DNA from: Clostridia bacterium
Lineage (GTDB): Bacteria > Bacillota > Clostridia > Christensenellales > Borkfalkiaceae
NCBI GenBank assembly: GCA_017648525.1
Contig: JAGCIP010000192.1
Location: 1 to 12,990, forward strand
Length of the DNA: 12,990 nucleotides
Direction of reading: 5' to 3'
The notes under the pieces are model-generated. The model ran no database searches, had not been told where the DNA came from, and was given only the letters and a program-made list of their open reading frames with translations. Positions 12,499 through 12,990 of this stretch are shown one piece after another. How positions within the stretch are numbered: the first letter of the stretch is position 1; the number at the start of each line of letters is the position of its first letter. Position numbers and translations under genes: made by a program.

Positions 12499-12990
12499 TT
12501 ATTTATCTTCTGTTGCTTTGTTTTTAGGTTTTCTAGTGTAACGAATTTCGGCTACAATGGTTGAAACAAGACACATAAGGTCGTTAATAACACCTGCAAT
12601 AGAGAAAGCAACCAAATTATAGACAACCCAGCAAGCGTTTGATGGAATATTTATTCTCCTAATAACGTGCGGGCTCTTAAAACCATAAGCAATAGTAGTT
12701 AAAAGTTTTGCAACGATTGAAATAATGCTTATTGAAACGGCGATATAGAGAACGACGGTGGGGTTAGTGGACCAGTTTTTGGCGTATCCGATAGACTTAC
12801 TCCAAGTTGCAATTATTGTAACAACGCCCGCTATAAAAGTGAAAACCGAAAAGAAAACTACCCACCATTTATTAGACTTGCCTTTTTGTACGTTATGCGT
12901 AAAAATAACGTTGCGAATACAACCTATAAAGTCCATAATCATACCGACCCACGCTCCCAAAAATATATATTGAATAACGAAAGTAAGCGA
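12499..12990 (-). CDS. YgjV-like inner membrane protein (5' end missing)
   Basis: The minus-strand frame ends at TAA (12501-12499) and is open to the right edge: 163 codons are visible. A TTG at 12960 is only an internal Leu codon, since ten more codons in frame precede it (SLTFVIQYIF), so the start lies outside. The protein has several hydrophobic segments: LGAWVGMIMDFIGCIRNVIF, WWVVFFSVFTFIAGVV, VVLYIAVSISIISIVAKLL and a C-terminal VVYNLVAFSIAGVINDL. A basic tail (RKPKNKATEDK) follows. The LGAW.G...D.IG.IRN..F, INIPSNACWVVYNL and SIAGVINDL motifs recall the YgjV family of bacterial inner-membrane proteins, whose function is unknown. Family assignment is from memory of motifs. Confidence 0.72.
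   Translation of the reverse strand, partial: SLTFVIQYIFLGAWVGMIMDFIGCIRNVIFTHNVQKGKSNKWWVVFFSVFTFIAGVVTIIATWSKSIGYAKNWSTNPTVVLYIAVSISIISIVAKLLTTIAYGFKSPHVIRRINIPSNACWVVYNLVAFSIAGVINDLMCLVSTIVAEIRYTRKPKNKATEDK

Noticed and set aside
1..12990. Mobile element, CRISPR array, tRNA or defence system
   Set aside because: No transposase, integrase, regularly spaced repeats, cloverleaf or known defence motifs were seen; gene order is that of a conserved housekeeping locus.

Overview
The window is the 3' two thirds of a conserved ribosomal-protein supercluster (spc operon plus alpha operon), followed by a ferrous-iron transport unit and, at the right edge, a convergent membrane-protein gene. The DNA is AT-rich with purine-rich Shine-Dalgarno (SD) sites. 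The r-proteins include the zinc-binding forms of S14, S4 and L36. A KOW-domain gene sits between map and infA, and rpsD lies inside the alpha operon. Together these point to a Bacillota member of the Clostridia type, probably an uncultured one. That placement is inference; there is no rRNA in the window to test it.

Layout. 1-100 is the tail of rplX (L24). 118-4855 holds rplE, rpsN, rpsH, rplF, rplR, rpsE, rpmD, rplO and secY. 4865-6518 holds adk, map and a KOW-domain RNA-binding protein, joined by TAATG junctions and almost without SD sites. 6523-6890 holds infA and rpmJ. 7040-10056 is the alpha-operon set rpsM, rpsK, rpsD, rpoA and rplQ, closed by a strong intrinsic terminator at 10075-10111. 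10147-12436 is feoA, feoB and a small unknown acidic ORF, closed by a bidirectional terminator at 12448-12479. 12499-12990 (minus strand) is a partial YgjV-like membrane protein. No gap exceeds 300 bases; the largest is 149.

The first 10 kb builds and runs the protein-synthesis and export machinery: 14 complete r-protein genes (one of them interrupted) and the tail of a 15th, IF-1, the SecY channel, adenylate kinase, methionine aminopeptidase and the RNA polymerase alpha subunit. All lie on one strand and are mostly separated by 1-35 bases.

The main anomalies are these. (1) rplQ carries an in-frame TAA after codon 118, and the missing, well-conserved C-terminal half of L17 continues in the same frame for 50 codons. 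(2) FeoB ends in an extra transmembrane segment plus a Cys-rich tail resembling the normally separate FeoB-associated Cys-rich peptide. (3) Three intergenic gaps (rplF-rplR, rpmJ-rpsM, rpsD-rpoA) contain potential RNA structures where closely packed r-protein genes usually have none. (4) A 55-codon acidic ORF overlaps the 3' end of feoB.
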